The notes under the pieces: generated by a model | What the model was told of the DNA's origin: nothing | Database searches by the model: none | What the model saw: only the letters and a program-made list of their open reading frames with translations | Shown: piece after piece, positions 6,969 through 17,525 of the stretch | How the letters are laid out: each line of letters begins with the position of its first letter | Numbering within the stretch: the stretch's first letter is position 1 | Position numbers and translations under genes: made by a program | Assembly (NCBI RefSeq): GCF_902141855.1 | Contig: NZ_CABFVH010000001.1 | Coordinates: 1 to 64,000, forward strand | DNA from: Methylobacterium dankookense | GTDB lineage: Bacteria > Pseudomonadota > Alphaproteobacteria > Rhizobiales > Beijerinckiaceae | Length of the DNA: 64,000 bases | Reading direction: 5' to 3'

Positions 6969-8234
6969 GTGACGGAAGGATTGACGGAAGACGCGGCACT
7001 GGTCGCCGGCCTGAAGGCGGTTCCGGGCGTCCTGGAGGTCGTCCGGGCGGCGACCGGCATGCGCTTCGCCGCGGTCGCGCGGGTCACGGCGGACCGCTGG
7101 CTGGCCTGCGCGGTGGAGGACGGGATCGGCCTCGGCATCGAGGCGGGCGGAGAGCTCCCGGTCGAGACGACGATCTGCCGCGAGGTCCGGCAGGCGGTGG
7201 TGCCGGTCGTCATCTCGGACGCGCGATCCGACGCCGTCTACTGCAGCCACCCGACGCCCTCGATGTACGGGTTCCGCAGCTACGTCTCGACGCCCATCGT
7301 GCTGCCGGGCGGCTCGTTTTTTGGTGTGCTCTGCGCGCTCGATCCCGAGCCGAGGGACCTGTCAGCGCCTTGGCTGTTGCGCATGTTCAAGCTGCACGCC
7401 GAGCTCGTCGCCTTCCAGATCGACGCCCATCGCCGGCTCGCCGCCGGCGCGGCGGACCTGGCGACGAGCCGGCGTGACCTCGCGACGAGCCAGGCTGACC
7501 TAGCGACCAGCCGCGCGGATTTCGCGATGAGCCAGGCCGATCTGGCGACGGCCCAGGCCGACCTCTCGACCAGCGCGGCCTCGCTCACGGACGAGCGGGA
7601 CAGCTCGGCCCTGCGCGAGCAGTTCATCGCCGTCCTCGGTCACGACCTGAGGAATCCGCTCGCCTCCATCGATGCCGGCGCGAAGCTCCTAGCCAAGGAG
7701 AACCTGTCGGAGCGCGGGCGGGGCATCCTGGACCTCGTCGGCAAGAGCGTTGGCCGCATGGCTGGGCTGATCGACGACGTGCTCGACTTCGCCCGCGGCC
7801 GGCTCGGCGGCGGCATCGCCGTTAACAAGGCCGACAGGGTCCCGCTCGCCCCCATGCTGCGCCAGGTCGTCGACGAGCTCGCGACTGGCCACCCCGACCG
7901 CCGGATCGAGGTCGAGCTCGACGGGATCGGCGACTGCCGCTGCGACCCGGCCCGCATCGGGCAACTTCTGTCCAACCTCGTCGCCAACGCCCTGACCCAC
8001 GGCGCGTCCGACGCTCCGGTCACGGTCCGCGGCGTGATGATCGACGGCATCGTCGAACTCTCGGTCGGCAATGCCGGCAGGCCGATCTCGCCGGAGGCGA
8101 TGGCAAACCTGTTCCAACCCTTCGTGCGCGCGTCGAGCCGCCCGAGCCAGCAGGGCCTGGGGCTCGGGCTCTACATCGCCTCCGAGATCGCACGGGCGCA
8201 CGGCGGCACGTTGACGGCCACCCTCCGGTCCTGA
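6969..8234 (+). CDS. Soluble GAF-domain sensor histidine kinase
   Basis: 421 residues from the GTG at 6969 (VTEGLTEDAALVAG), preceded by GGAAGCGAG. In-frame ATGs at 6876 and 6897 would add a poor leader. The N-terminal GAF domain (about residues 10-155) contains the VPVVISDAR and FFGVLCALDPEPR segments. A linker at about 163-204 is six copies of a seven-residue unit (DLATSRR/DLATSQA type), a coiled-coil signalling helix. HisKA has the H-box FIAVLGHDLRNPLAS. HATPase follows with N-box LLSNLVANALTHG and G2 GLGLGLYIASEIA; the G1 box is weak (VGNAGRP), as in some kinases of this class. No membrane segment is seen. The signal is unknown. Confidence 0.85.
   Translation: MTEGLTEDAALVAGLKAVPGVLEVVRAATGMRFAAVARVTADRWLACAVEDGIGLGIEAGGELPVETTICREVRQAVVPVVISDARSDAVYCSHPTPSMYGFRSYVSTPIVLPGGSFFGVLCALDPEPRDLSAPWLLRMFKLHAELVAFQIDAHRRLAAGAADLATSRRDLATSQADLATSRADFAMSQADLATAQADLSTSAASLTDERDSSALREQFIAVLGHDLRNPLASIDAGAKLLAKENLSERGRGILDLVGKSVGRMAGLIDDVLDFARGRLGGGIAVNKADRVPLAPMLRQVVDELATGHPDRRIEVELDGIGDCRCDPARIGQLLSNLVANALTHGASDAPVTVRGVMIDGIVELSVGNAGRPISPEAMANLFQPFVRASSRPSQQGLGLGLYIASEIARAHGGTLTATLRS
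7455..7580 (+). repeat. Six tandem imperfect 21-bp repeats encoding a heptad linker
   Basis: Within the GAF kinase gene, units of 21 bases encode DLATSRR, DLATSQA, DLATSRA, DFAMSQA, DLATAQA and DLSTSAA. Each unit adds seven residues, so copy-number changes would keep both the reading frame and the coiled-coil register. Confidence 0.75.
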
Positions 8235-8272
8235 GGCGACGACCTTCGCCTTCGTGATGCCGGCCTGAGGCC

Positions 8273-10501
<2,229 letters not shown>

Positions 10502-10864
10502 GGGGTCCGGGCCTGGCTGCACCATGCCGGGACGCCAGCGAGAACCGCGCGCGTTTGCGGTGGGTGATGTCCCGATCATGCCTACAGATTCCGGCTGGAT
10601 CGAGGAGGCGTCACAATGTAGCCCCCGCGGTCGCCTACCCATGACCTCGACAGCGGAGAGCGCTTCCGGTTTAAGGCGGAAGGGCTGCGGCGCCTTGGTC
10701 TCGATACCCTGGTGGTCTTGCCGTACGTGTGACAGCTGGTCGGCGGAATAGATCTTGTGCACCAGCTTGCAACCGTGGGCACACTTCTCCGCGATGCTTG
10801 AATCTCGGGAGCTTGATCCCGTGCGGCCCTATCGCCGGGGGACGTGCCTGGGGTGACAGCCACG
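10502..10864. other. Gap between hybrid kinase and diguanylate cyclase
   Basis: 363 bases upstream of the hybrid kinase start and downstream of the cyclase stop. It holds the kinase promoter region and, at about 10715-10790, a receiver-domain relic described separately. A small inverted repeat (cttccg ... cggaag) lies near 10663-10682. No intact gene was seen. Confidence 0.4.
10715..10790 (-). pseudogene. Second degraded receiver-domain tail
   Basis: The minus-strand reading KLVHKIYSADQLSHV closely matches the relic at 3675-3850 (ELVHKPYLAEQLSRM) and the alpha-5 end of receiver domains. The nucleotide match is also visible (GTGCACAAG ... CAGCT). No earlier receiver motifs and no clear stop accompany it. 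It is probably a decayed duplicate of a hybrid-kinase receiver end. The stretch is short, so chance similarity remains possible. Confidence 0.28.
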
Positions 10865-12397
10865 TCAAGCTCGCATCAGGCGCAGGGACTCCGACCTCCC
10901 GCCCCCACCATCCGCCGGCGCGCACCGGGTCTGGTTGCGCCCGCCTTCCTTGGCCGCGTAGAGCGCGGCGTCCGCGGCATCGTAGAGCGCCTGAGCTGTC
11001 CCGCTTGGCACGCCTGTCCCGGTCGCCACGCCGATGCTCGCGGTCACCGCGCCAGCGCCGATGCCGGCCGACGCCACCGATAACGTCGTCAGCGCTCCGT
11101 GGACCTTGTCCGCCACCCGAAGGGCACCGGCCGCGTCGGTGTCGGCCAGGAGGATGGCGAACTCCTCGCCACCGACGCGCGCCACGAGGTCGTCGGGCCT
11201 ATGCACGCTCACCGATAGGCACCGGGCGAGCCCCTTCAGGACATCGTCGCCAACGGTGTGGCCGTAGCGGTCGTTGAAGCGCTTGAAGTGGTCCGCATCA
11301 ACGAGGATCAGTGAGACCGGCTTGCCCGTGCGGCGAGAACTGTCCCAGGCGGTCGCGAACACCTCGTCGAAGCGCCGGCGGTTGGCGAGGCCGGTCAGGG
11401 CGTCGGTGCTCGACAGCCGGGCGAGCTCGGCCTGCATCGCGGCGCGCCGACGCAGTTCCCGGCCGAACATCAGCGACAGGAACGCGGTCAGGCCGCACAA
11501 CGTGATGACGACGGCGGTGATGACGACCGCCTTCCCGCGCCATGCGGCCTCGACCTCGTCGGTGGCGACGGCGACGTTGAGGATGAGCGGCAGGTCGCCG
11601 ACCTGGGTGAAGGCGTAGTGCCGCTCCACGCCGTCGCGGACCGATGGCGCGACGAAGGTGCCGCTGCCCTCGCGGACGAAGCGGTCGAAGTTCCCGGTGC
11701 CGGCGATGTTCGCCCCGATGTCGGCCTCGACGGAGGGGTGGCGCGCGACGCGGGTGCCGTCCCGCAGGTAGAGGTTGATCGCTCCATCGCGCCCGAGGCC
11801 AAGGCGGTCGAACAGGCGGACGAAGTAGGACAGCTTCAACGTGGCCAGCGCCACGCCCGCGAAGGAGCCGTCCGCGTTGTCGATGCGGCGGCTGAACGGC
11901 AGCATGCGCTCGCCGGTCAGGCGCGAGACGAGGGGGCGACCGATGTAGAGACCCACGTCACGGCGGGCCTTGTGGACGGTGAAGTATTCGCGGTCCGCGT
12001 AGTTGCCCTTGCGCGGCGGCAGAGCCTGGGCGTCCACCGCAATGTCGCCGTCGGCGTCGATGACCAGCATGACGCCCAGGTCCTTCGCCGTCGCCGACCG
12101 GTCGAACAGGATCAATTGCCGCGCCCGAGGGCTCGCCTCGGCTGTCTCGGGTGCCCGGATGTTGTCGACGACCGCCTGCAGGGAAAGGTCGATGAGCTCG
12201 ACGTTGCGGGCGATGTCGCGCTCGATGACCTGAAGCAGGTTTTTCGAGGTCTGCTCGGATTTGTCCCAGGCGTCCCGCCGGAGGTCGAGCAGCATCAGCG
12301 CGGACACGACGAGCATGCCAAAGGGGGCCAGCACACCCAACGCGATCCATGTGCGGGCGGAGCGGAGGCGTCGCGCGAGCGGGCGCGGCAGGGCCAT
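10865..12397 (-). CDS. Membrane diguanylate cyclase with dCache sensor (GGEEF)
   Basis: 510 residues. Transmembrane helix 1 (ALGVLAPFGMLVVSALMLL) precedes a periplasmic dCache-like sensor (about 45-285, with REYFTVHKARRDVGLYIGRP). Helix 2 lies near 293-315. The GGDEF domain covers about 335-490, with DALTGLANRRRFDEVF, DADHFKRFNDRYGH and the active-site VGGEEF. RPDD lies exactly five residues before GGEEF, matching an RxxD inhibitory I-site, so feedback by cyclic di-GMP is expected. It should synthesise cyclic di-GMP in response to a periplasmic ligand. No EAL domain is present. Confidence 0.92.
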   Translation of the reverse strand: MALPRPLARRLRSARTWIALGVLAPFGMLVVSALMLLDLRRDAWDKSEQTSKNLLQVIERDIARNVELIDLSLQAVVDNIRAPETAEASPRARQLILFDRSATAKDLGVMLVIDADGDIAVDAQALPPRKGNYADREYFTVHKARRDVGLYIGRPLVSRLTGERMLPFSRRIDNADGSFAGVALATLKLSYFVRLFDRLGLGRDGAINLYLRDGTRVARHPSVEADIGANIAGTGNFDRFVREGSGTFVAPSVRDGVERHYAFTQVGDLPLILNVAVATDEVEAAWRGKAVVITAVVITLCGLTAFLSLMFGRELRRRAAMQAELARLSSTDALTGLANRRRFDEVFATAWDSSRRTGKPVSLILVDADHFKRFNDRYGHTVGDDVLKGLARCLSVSVHRPDDLVARVGGEEFAILLADTDAAGALRVADKVHGALTTLSVASAGIGAGAVTASIGVATGTGVPSGTAQALYDAADAALYAAKEGGRNQTRCAPADGGGGRSESLRLMRA

Positions 12398-12891
12398 CGG
12401 CGGGCACTCCCAAGCGTTGTCGTTGTTTGGTTGCTAACGCCCAAACTCTTTACCGGCGCTTTGCGCCTGCACCGTCACTGCTCCGGCAGCCTAATCGTGG
12501 CTAACGCGGTGTTTGGCGCGACCGCGGGCATCCTTCGCATGCTGCGTTGCCGCTTTCAGGGCGTCGGTAGTGATGCCGGTCGCATCGCGGTCCGGTCATG
12601 CTCCTGGAACAGACTTTCACAAGTCCAATCGCAGAGGTCCGAAGATGGCGCATCCAAGACCCACAAGCTGAGCAGCTGTAGTGTCCGCTTCGGAGAAGCC
12701 GTGAGGGGCGGCTGAATGACCGAGATGGAGCGCAAAGTGGAATTTCTGCATTTGGTCGGCCTGCTGCTAATTTTGCTGTGGCATAAGATGGCAATTGGCT
12801 GCCCGGGATGCCGCCAATGTACCTACTTAGGACTTTTCACGCTTCCATTTCGGTTCGTGTGTTCGGATTGGTGTTAGTGTGCAGGCTGTGA
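12398..12891. other. Gene-poor gap between cyclase and rnhA
   Basis: About 494 bases, less GC-rich than its surroundings towards rnhA. GCTAACGC occurs twice (near 12431 and 12498) beside GTTTGG-type words, possibly a binding-site pair upstream of the cyclase. A 56-codon plus-strand ORF at 12716-12886 has a hydrophobic stretch and a Cys-rich end but no ribosome binding site, and I do not call it. Confidence 0.35.
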
Positions 12892-13353
12892 CTAACTCTG
12901 TATGAGCGCATCCTGTCTCGACAAGCCGGCTGCCTCTTGCCGGCCTCGGCCCGCGAGGCAGTCCGCGCGCTCGTTGAGCGGGTCTCCAGCATGGCCGCGT
13001 ACCCAAGTCCAAATCACATTCCGCCGATTTGCAAGCTCGTCCAAGCGCTGCATTAAGTCGACGTTCTTCACTACACCCTGGGTGTTGCGCCAGCCCCTCG
13101 CCTTCCATCCAGGCAACCACTCGGTCACGGATTTAATTACGTATTGGCTGTCGCAGCGAATTTCGATCGAAGCGCCCTCAGGGAAGCGCTCCAACGCCCG
13201 AATAGCAGCGGTTAGCTCCATGCGGTTGTTTGTGGTGCTGAGCTCACCCCCGTAAAACTCCTGATTGCCTTCCGTTGCTGTGATGACGACGCCCCAGCCG
13301 CCCGGGCCTGGGTTAGGTTCGCAGCCACCATCAGTGTAGACAACAGTTTGCAT
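12892..13353 (-). CDS. rnhA: Ribonuclease HI
   Basis: 153 residues, about the size of E. coli RNase HI. All catalytic positions are visible: Asp8 (YTDGG), Glu46 (RMELTAA), Asp68 (CDSQY), His121 (RGHAGD) and Asp131 (ERAD). The enzyme cuts RNA in RNA:DNA hybrids. Its ribosome binding site (AAGGA at 13364-13368) lies inside a 10-bp inverted repeat that ends six bases before the ATG. Gene-poor, less GC-rich DNA surrounds it, and the usual chromosomal neighbours of rnhA are absent, so it may be an extra, acquired copy. That would need the rest of the genome to decide. Confidence 0.93.
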   Translation of the reverse strand: MQTVVYTDGGCEPNPGPGGWGVVITATEGNQEFYGGELSTTNNRMELTAAIRALERFPEGASIEIRCDSQYVIKSVTEWLPGWKARGWRNTQGVVKNVDLMQRLDELANRRNVIWTWVRGHAGDPLNERADCLAGRGRQEAAGLSRQDALIQS

Positions 13354-13359
13354 CGGAAT

Positions 13360-13416
13360 CTGATCCTTCGGGATTGAAGCGGTAGCCCCTCAACCTGGAA
13401 TCGAGGGAAGGATCAG
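13360..13416 (-). promoter_or_regulatory. Hairpin sequestering the rnhA ribosome binding site
   Basis: The words ctgatccttc (13360-13369) and gaaggatcag (13407-13416) form a perfect 10-bp inverted repeat with a 37-base spacer. The spacer can itself pair as CCCTC ... GAGGG. In the minus-strand transcript the 3' arm includes the AAGGA Shine-Dalgarno and ends six bases before the rnhA ATG, so folding should hide the start site. Confidence 0.5.
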
Positions 13417-13787
13417 CTTTTATCAGCTCAAGTCGGATTTTCTACGGAGATCGAGCGGTGTGCGGCAAGTAGAAAGCAAAAACTAAGCCATCTCATGCGA
13501 TCGGATGAGCTGATTTGGATCGTTAATGCTCGAAATGGAGCAAATTGAGATTGCAAGGTCTGCAAATTTCGCTATCACAATATTGTGTGCAGGAACTCCA
13601 TCGGCCTCTTCCCTCTGTCATCGGCGGGCGCCCTCGGAGCCCCGGTCGCCGCCGTAGCTAGGGCCTGATCGCTGGGCGGGTAGGCGGCACCCCGCAGACG
13701 CTCGGGTCCGGCTGTTCGCGCGGGGGCGTGCCGCCGTTCCGCTTGCCTCGGCATGAGGGATGGATGGGAGAAAGCGGTCTCATGCGA

Positions 13788-13837
13788 CCTCCGGGTGATC
13801 CCTTCGGGATGGCGGATGTCGCCTTCGCTCAAGCGCC
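13788..13837. repeat. Dispersed repeat family C, copy 1
   Basis: About 48 bases centred on the small palindrome atcccttcgggat, followed by ggcggatgtcgccttcgctc. A second copy with only a few differences is at 62796-62843. Both lie in gaps. Confidence 0.6.
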
Positions 13838-13853
13838 ACACGGGCTTGCTGAG

Positions 13854-13884
13854 ACCGCGTCCGGTCCGATCAACCGGACGCGGT
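13854..13884. repeat. Strong stem-loop (accgcgtccgg / ccggacgcggt)
   Basis: A perfect 11-bp inverted repeat with a 9-base loop, directly after family C copy 1. It could be part of a larger mobile palindromic unit or a transcription barrier. No gene ends close by. Confidence 0.5.
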
Positions 13885-14058
13885 GTCATCGGCGCATCGG
13901 CGAAACACGACGTCGAAATGGCCTTCACGGCTTCCGGATAAGACCAAAGATCTGCGACTTTGGATCTATCGACCTATCAATTCAATCAAAAGATCAATAT
14001 CCGGAACATTTTGTCTTCTGATCATTTGTCGTCGGGGGCGTCAGGAGCAGAGGTTGCC

Positions 14059-14553
14059 ATGCGACGCCTGTTGTCCATTGTCTTGCTCAGCACTCTTCCT
14101 GGCGGCGTACTGGCCCAGGAGGATGAGGCCAAGGAAACCGCGCCACAGGGCACGACCAAGCTGCCGAGTCCCACCGTGAGCGTCCATTCCGAAGCGCTCG
14201 ACCGGCTTCAGGCCCTGCCGAAGCCTGCGGCGCAGAGAGACCTGAATACCTTCGCCCTCGCTTCCGCGCATCGCGAGCGGGCGGCCTCGATGGAGGAGAA
14301 GACGAACGGGCTCTGGCAATCGTGGCTGGTCTCGGTCTGCGAGGGCTGCGGGTCCGATGGCCAGCCCTTCACCGATCTGAGCGGCGAAGAATACGCCAAA
14401 CGGCAGCGCGCCCAGCAGGACAGGGGCCCGGCTACACGGCCCCGATATACCTATTACTATCCGTCGCGGGGCGACCGGATGAACGTCGAGAACATCGCCG
14501 TGAACCTGAAGAACGAGAATATCGACCAGATCCGGAGGGACCCGAACCGTTGA
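14059..14553 (+). CDS. Secreted protein of unknown function
   Basis: 164 residues. The start at 14059 (MRRLLSIVLLSTLPGGVLAQ) has AGGAG/GAGG upstream and gives a signal peptide ending at VLA|QE. The mature protein is acidic then basic, with a Trp/Cys segment LWQSWLVSVCEGCGSDGQPF (about residues 94-113) and a C-terminal Arg/Tyr-rich part. The two Cys could form a disulfide or bind metal. I do not recognise the family. It is a single gene, convergent with ssb, with a hairpin between the two. Confidence 0.7.
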   Translation: MRRLLSIVLLSTLPGGVLAQEDEAKETAPQGTTKLPSPTVSVHSEALDRLQALPKPAAQRDLNTFALASAHRERAASMEEKTNGLWQSWLVSVCEGCGSDGQPFTDLSGEEYAKRQRAQQDRGPATRPRYTYYYPSRGDRMNVENIAVNLKNENIDQIRRDPNR

Positions 14554-14608
14554 TTGTGGACTGATCTGCAGCGATCGACCGGATCCGGTTCAGGGGCCCG
14601 AACGAGAA

Positions 14609-14635
14609 CGGCCAGGATCGCGTGGATCCTGGCCG
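14609..14635. terminator. Bidirectional hairpin between convergent genes
   Basis: cggccaggatc (14609-14619) pairs perfectly with gatcctggccg (14625-14635) around a five-base loop. It lies between the ends of the 14059 gene and ssb. There is no clear U-run, so termination is inferred from stem strength and position. Confidence 0.55.
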
Positions 14636-14677
14636 CCGGTCGGTGAGCTTGGGTGTCGGTGTGCCGACAGCCGGTTC

Positions 14678-15235
14678 CTAGAACGGGATGTCGTCGTCGA
14701 GGTCGTAGTTGCCCTTGCCGCCGCCACCGCTGGACGGTGCCGGGCGGCGCTCGCCGCCCTGGGCGCGGCCGCCACCGAAATCGCCGCGGCCACCACCGCC
14801 ACCGCCGCCGCCGTAATCGCCGCCGCGGCTGATCTGGCCGCCGCCCTCGTCGTCCGACGCGAAGTCGCCGCCACCGCCGCCGCCGCGGCCGTCGAGGATC
14901 GTCATCTCGCCGCGGAAGCGCTGCAGCACCACCTCGGTGGTGTATTTCTCGACGCCGGAATTGTCGGTCCACTTCCGGGTCTGGAGCGAGCCCTCGATAT
15001 AGACCTTCGAGCCCTTGCGCAGATACTGCTCCGCCACGCGGGCGAGGTTCTCGTTGTAGATCACCACCGAGTGCCACTCGGTGCGCTCCTTGCGCTCGCC
15101 GCTGGACTTGTCCTTCCAGGTCTCCGAGGTCGCCAGGCGCAGGTTCACCACCGGGTCGCCCGAGCCGAGCCGGCGTGTCTCGGGGTCGCGCCCGAGATTG
15201 CCGACCAGGATCACCTTGTTCACGCTGCCCGCCAT
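14678..15235 (-). CDS. ssb: Single-stranded DNA-binding protein
   Basis: 185 residues. The OB fold (about 1-115) starts [19 protein letters not shown] and contains the [12 protein letters not shown] and [15 protein letters not shown] segments. A long glycine-rich linker follows, then the acidic tip DLDDDIPF that recruits repair and replication enzymes. The protein coats single-stranded DNA in replication, repair and recombination. It is transcribed alone on the minus strand, and the linker is unusually Gly-rich (runs of up to eight Gly). Confidence 0.97.
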   Translation of the reverse strand: MAGSVNKVILVGNLGRDPETRRLGSGDPVVNLRLATSETWKDKSSGERKERTEWHSVVIYNENLARVAEQYLRKGSKVYIEGSLQTRKWTDNSGVEKYTTEVVLQRFRGEMTILDGRGGGGGGDFASDDEGGGQISRGGDYGGGGGGGGRGDFGGGRAQGGERRPAPSSGGGGKGNYDLDDDIPF

Positions 15236-15438
15236 CGCTCTCTCCTACCGTTCGATCTCACTGGGCGTTCGTTCTCGAGCCCGGGCCGGGCAGTGATGAC
15301 CGGGGACGGCCGGGGCGGCAACGCCGCGCCCGCGCTTGTTCCCGGTAAACACATCCGGACGGACCCGAGAATGTTCTATATTTGTTCGATATCGCCGGCA
15401 AGCGGCCGGCGCCGATGGGCTGGGGATTTCCCCGGCCC

Positions 15439-16452
15439 TCAGGCGACGTGCACGATCAGCTTGCCGAAGTTGCGCCCCTTGAGCAGGCCGATGAAGGCTT
15501 CCGGCGCCTTCTCCAACCCCTCGACGATGTCCTCCCGGTGCTTCACCCGGCCCTCCCGCAGCCAGTGGCCGACATCGCGCAGGAAGGCCTCGGCCTGGTC
15601 GGCGAAGTCCCAGACGATGAAGCCCTGCATGTGCAGGCGCTTGGTCAGGATCATGCGCATCAGGCCGGGGCTTCGGTCGGGCCCGGGCGGCAGCTCGGTG
15701 GCGTTGTAGGCCGAGACGAGGCCGCAGACCGGCACCCGGGCGAAGTCGTTGAGGAGCGGCAGCACCGCCTCGAAGACCGCGCCGCCGACATTCTCGAAAT
15801 AGACGTCGATCCCGTCCGGGCAGGCGGCGGCGAGCGCCTGGGGCAGGTCGTCGCCGCGATGGTCGACAGCCGCGTCGAAGCCGAGCTCCTCGGTGAGGTA
15901 GCGGCACTTCTCGGGGCCGCCCGCGATGCCCACCGCCCGCGCGCCCTTGAGCTTCGCGATCTGCCCGACGAGGGAGCCGACCGGGCCGGCGGCGGCGGCC
16001 ACCACCACGGTCTCGCCGGCCTTGGGGCGGCCGATGGTGAGGAGGCCGGTATAGGCGGTCATGCCCGGCATGCCGAGGATGCCGAGCGCCGTGGTCGGGG
16101 GGACGCCCGGCGGGATCCGCTGGAGGCCGCGCCCATCGGAGACCGCGTAATCCTGCCAGCCGCCGAAGGCGGAGACCAGCTCGCCCACCGCGAAGTCGGG
16201 ATTGTCCGATTCCACCACCTCGCTCACCGTGCCGCCGGTCATCGGCTCGCCGATGGCGACCGGGGCGGCGTAGGATTTCGCCGCGCTCATGCGCCCGCGC
16301 ATGTAGGGGTCGAGGGAGAGCCAGCGGGTGCGCAGCAGGACCTCGCCGGCCTTCGGCACCGGCACGCGCGATTCCTCCAGCCGGAAATGGGCCGGACTCG
16401 GCTCGCCGTGCGGCCGCGCGGCGAGCACGATGCGGCGGTTCATGGCGGCCAT
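15439..16452 (-). CDS. Zinc-independent MDR-family NADP-dependent oxidoreductase (CurA/LTB4DH-like)
   Basis: 337 residues. The start at 16452 (MAAMNRRIVLAARPHGEP) is preferred because AGAGGAG lies six bases upstream. The N-terminal segment LSLDPYMRGRM and the nucleotide-binding motif AAAAGPVGSLVGQIAKLKG (about 150-170) identify the leukotriene-B4-dehydrogenase-like branch of medium-chain reductases. The tail ends LLKGRNFGKLIVHVA, as usual for the group. It probably reduces alpha,beta-unsaturated carbonyl compounds with NADPH. It stands alone between ssb and the divergent DUF4174 gene. Confidence 0.9.
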   Translation of the reverse strand: MAAMNRRIVLAARPHGEPSPAHFRLEESRVPVPKAGEVLLRTRWLSLDPYMRGRMSAAKSYAAPVAIGEPMTGGTVSEVVESDNPDFAVGELVSAFGGWQDYAVSDGRGLQRIPPGVPPTTALGILGMPGMTAYTGLLTIGRPKAGETVVVAAAAGPVGSLVGQIAKLKGARAVGIAGGPEKCRYLTEELGFDAAVDHRGDDLPQALAAACPDGIDVYFENVGGAVFEAVLPLLNDFARVPVCGLVSAYNATELPPGPDRSPGLMRMILTKRLHMQGFIVWDFADQAEAFLRDVGHWLREGRVKHREDIVEGLEKAPEAFIGLLKGRNFGKLIVHVA

Positions 16453-16575
16453 GGACATCTCCTCTCGGCACTCCCGTTCGCCGCAATCTGGCGCGCGTGG
16501 GCCCTGCGGCAAATCCCGCGCGATCCTCCCGCCGCCTCGCGCGTTCACCGCGCTGGAACGGAACGGGGGTGCGCG

Positions 16576-16992
16576 ATGCGGATCGGACTCGGAACGCTCG
16601 GGATGGGCGTGGCGCTGGCGCTCGCCGGAGGTCCGGCGGGCAATGCGGCGCCGGACCCGCTCGCCGCCCATCGCTGGCATGCGCGCGTTCTGGTGCTCGC
16701 CGCACCGGACGGCGACGATGCGCGGCTGAAAGCCCAGCGGGAGGCGGTGGCCGCGGCGCAGCTGGATTTCTCGGAGCGCGATCTCGTCGTGGTGGATGCG
16801 GTCGGGCCGGGCGCGGAGGCTGCCGCCCTGCGGCGCCGGCTCGGGCTGCCCGAGGCGGAGTTCCGCGCCGTCCTCGTGGGCAAGGACGGCGAGGCCAAGA
16901 TCACGGCGTCGGAGCCGATACCGCCGGAGCGCCTGTTCGCGACGATCGACGCCATGCCGATGCGGCGCGACGAGATGCGGTCGCGGCGCTGA
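16576..16992 (+). CDS. Secreted DUF4174 protein
   Basis: 138 residues. The start at 16576 (MRIGLGTLGMGVALALAGG) opens a signal peptide ending near NAA. The mature part matches the DUF4174 pattern: HRWHARVLVLAAPDGDDARL, then QREAVAAAQLDFSERDLVVV, then FRAVLVGKDGEAK, a thioredoxin-like arrangement without Cys. It is probably a periplasmic protein of unknown role. Its end faces the Gly-rich protein gene, with a terminator hairpin between them. Confidence 0.8.
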   Translation: MRIGLGTLGMGVALALAGGPAGNAAPDPLAAHRWHARVLVLAAPDGDDARLKAQREAVAAAQLDFSERDLVVVDAVGPGAEAAALRRRLGLPEAEFRAVLVGKDGEAKITASEPIPPERLFATIDAMPMRRDEMRSRR

Positions 16993-17003
16993 GGAGAGTG
17001 GAC

Positions 17004-17026
17004 GGGGCCGGCGCAAGGCCGGCCCC
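17004..17026. terminator. Hairpin between convergent genes
   Basis: ggggccggc (17004-17012) pairs perfectly with gccggcccc (17018-17026), loop gcaag. It sits between the DUF4174 stop (16992) and the Gly-rich gene stop (17034). It has no U-run. Confidence 0.55.
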
Positions 17027-17033
17027 GAACGGG

Positions 17034-17525
17034 TCAGTAGCAGCGCTCGACCAGGACGCGGCGGTAGCCGTAGGGCGTCCAGCGCACGCGCGGGACGGTG
17101 TAGCAGCCGCCGCCATAGCCGTAATCGTAGCCGCCATAGCCGACCGGGGCGTAGCCGTACCCGTAGCCCGGATAGCCGTAGCCTCCGTAGAGCCCGCCCG
17201 CCGCGAGGCCGAGGCCCACGCCGAGCCCCAGCCCGCCGAGGCCGTAGCCGTAGCCACGGCGCCAGCCGCCGCCGTAATAGCCGCCGCGCCAGCCGCCATA
17301 GCCGCCGCGCCAACCTCCCCCGAAGCCGGCGCCCCGATAGCCGCCGAAGCCGCCGCGGAACCCGGCACCGCCGACCCCGCCCCGGAAGCCGCCGCCGCCG
17401 AAGCCGCCACCGTGGAAACCGCCGCCCCGGAAGCCGCCGCCGCCGAAGCCGCGCGCGTCGGCGGTGGCCGGCAGCATCGCGACCGCGCCGGCGATCAGGG
17501 TCGAAGCCAGAAGAACCCGCTTCAT
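17034..17525 (-). CDS. Secreted glycine/tyrosine-rich protein
   Basis: 163 residues. The start at 17525 (MKRVLLASTLIAGAVAMLP) gives a signal peptide cleaved near ADA. The mature part is built of GGGFRGG/GGFGG and GYGYxG repeats, with a final CYTVPRVRWTPYGYRRVLVERCY tail holding two Cys. Such low-complexity Gly-rich proteins are common in this order and are usually envelope or surface proteins. No specific function can be assigned. Confidence 0.7.
   Translation of the reverse strand: MKRVLLASTLIAGAVAMLPATADARGFGGGGFRGGGFHGGGFGGGGFRGGVGGAGFRGGFGGYRGAGFGGGWRGGYGGWRGGYYGGGWRRGYGYGLGGLGLGVGLGLAAGGLYGGYGYPGYGYGYAPVGYGGYDYGYGGGCYTVPRVRWTPYGYRRVLVERCY

Larger units (their letters stand above)
13417..14058. 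other. Non-coding stretch with short repeats and a hairpin
   Basis: About 640 bases without a supported gene. It contains one copy of a 48-base dispersed repeat (13788-13837), followed by an 11-bp stem-loop (13854-13864 with 13874-13884). The AT-rich section 13930-14040 leads into the secreted-protein gene at 14059. Open frames here are Arg/Pro-rich and cross the repeat. Confidence 0.45.

Noticed and set aside
12716..12886. 56-codon plus-strand ORF with hydrophobic and Cys-rich parts
   Set aside because: No ribosome binding site and no recognisable pattern; noted only as part of the gap.
13575..13928. 117-codon minus-strand ORF
   Set aside because: It reads through repeat family C and is Arg/Pro-rich; the repeat explains the open frame.
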